From NCBI GenBank assembly GCA_024691105.1, contig JAILNY010000103.1, positions 1 through 14,504 on the forward strand: a stretch of 14,504 nucleotides of DNA, read 5' to 3'. Source of the DNA: Treponema sp. (GTDB lineage: Bacteria; Spirochaetota; Spirochaetia; Treponematales; Treponemataceae). Under the pieces are notes generated by a model, which worked only from the letters and a program-made list of their open reading frames with translations, did not search any database and had not been told where the DNA came from. Position 1 is the stretch's first letter; every line of letters starts with the position of its first letter. Shown here piece after piece: positions 14,095-14,504 of this stretch. The translations under genes were made by a program, and so were the position numbers.

Positions 14095-14504
14095 TGGGCG
14101 CATCCCTCGCGCGCACATTTAAGGCCGCCGCCTCCTCAAAAAACATTATCCGCTGCATCATTCTAAAACGGCGCGCTCGGGTCGCTATGTCCGCGGTTCC
14201 ACTACGTTCAGTCTGACAAAACCGCCTGTACGTATTAGCCCATATATTACTTTATTTTTACCCAAAATCCAGACATTATCTGCGCGTTTTTGCCAGACCG
14301 GCTTGCCTGAAGTGTCGCGCTTTTAGCGCTTACTCCAGGCGCCGCCGCTCCCAGCGCTTGCGCAAGGTTCCTGCCAGTGATAATTTTCAGTGCCTTAATC
14401 ACATCAATTTGTATTTGTGTGAGTATAAATAAAAATATAACTAATGCCTGAAATACTTATCGAGAATTTTTTTTGTCCCAAAAAACTCAACTATAAGCTC
14501 TTTA
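14095..14504. other. Gene-free mosaic of GC-rich and AT-rich DNA
   Basis: Upstream of the aminotransferase promoter I find no convincing gene on either strand up to the window edge. GC-rich patches (about 14095-14225 and 14281-14370) alternate with AT-rich DNA. GCGGTT (14193-14198) is the inverse of AACCGC (14220-14225). CTTGCGCAAG (14357-14366) is a perfect palindrome, and AGCGCTT occurs twice (14325-14331 and 14353-14359). The final 110 bases are AT-rich; they contain TATAAA/TATAAC-like sequences but no promoter I would defend. A gene just outside the window may use this region. Confidence 0.5.
14299..14344. repeat. Imperfect GC-rich inverted repeat (hairpin)
   Basis: CGGC (14299-14302) pairs with GCCG (14341-14344), GCCTG (14305-14309) with CAGGC (14336-14340), AGT (14311-14313) with ACT (14332-14334) and GCGC (14317-14320) with GCGC (14326-14329), closing a 5-base loop. 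The segments are separated by small bulges. No T run follows in either direction, so it does not look like a simple terminator. It may belong to a dispersed GC-rich intergenic repeat or be a structured RNA. Confidence 0.5.

Noticed and set aside
14051..14161. 37-residue N-terminal extension of the aminotransferase
   Set aside because: Composition differs from the rest of the protein and the segment contains a consensus promoter; the family-like sequence begins at the ATG at 14050.
14401..14445. Possible promoter with TATAAA/TATAAC boxes near the right edge
   Set aside because: No -35 box at acceptable spacing and no following start codon within the window; AT-rich DNA gives such boxes by chance.
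1..14504. CRISPR arrays, tRNAs, rRNAs, transposases, prophage or toxin-antitoxin genes
   Set aside because: No regularly spaced repeats, no tRNA-like fold in the spacers and no such proteins; nearly all sequence is accounted for by housekeeping-type genes.

Overview
This window reads as ordinary chromosomal DNA from a spirochaete, most likely a host-associated Treponema. That assignment rests on overall protein character, moderately AT-rich composition, GC-rich patches in the intergenic DNA and the gene set; it is an inference, not a database result. I see no phage, transposase, CRISPR, tRNA or rRNA.

Region 1 (50-5976, + strand) is a complete branched-chain/neutral amino acid ABC transporter in the canonical order livJ-livH-livM-livG-livF, followed 16 bases later by a cytoplasmic M28-type zinc peptidase. 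livM/livG overlap by 4 bases and livG/livF are 1 base apart, so the permease, ATPase and peptidase genes look like one transcription unit. livJ is separated from livH by 223 bases that hold two nested hairpin structures: an AT-rich terminator-like hairpin (1250-1291) and a much larger GC-rich stem (1298-1409). The large stem uses several G-U pairs that work only in the + strand RNA. This is the most interesting non-coding signal in the window. It is well placed to let the binding protein be made in excess over the membrane components.

Region 2 (about 5997-8352, + strand) is a single aconitase-superfamily hydratase. It has a dyad-containing candidate promoter upstream and a GC-rich hairpin downstream. 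Its cluster cysteines are kept, but several positions that contact substrate in true aconitases appear changed.

Region 3 (8368-10500, + strand) is a dCache methyl-accepting chemotaxis protein whose -10 box lies only 8 bases before the ATG. It ends in an 11-base tail-to-tail overlap with the gene on the other strand.

Region 4 (14089-10490, - strand) is a three-gene operon: a PLP aminotransferase, an orphan solute-binding lipoprotein and the redox chaperone Hsp33. The aminotransferase and lipoprotein genes overlap by 4 bases, and lipoprotein and Hsp33 are 1 base apart. The operon starts from a near-consensus sigma70 promoter (TTGAAA, 17 bases, TATAAT) placed 10 bases before the ATG, so its first gene is probably translated from a leaderless or nearly leaderless mRNA.

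The last 450 bases (14051-14504) hold that promoter and then a mosaic of GC-rich and AT-rich non-coding DNA with a strong imperfect hairpin.

Taken together, the window covers amino acid uptake, peptide breakdown, amino acid transamination and chemosensing. I did not find a convincing new multi-gene system; the candidates for novelty are the livJ-livH RNA element, the two leaderless starts and the odd aminotransferase/lipoprotein/Hsp33 grouping.
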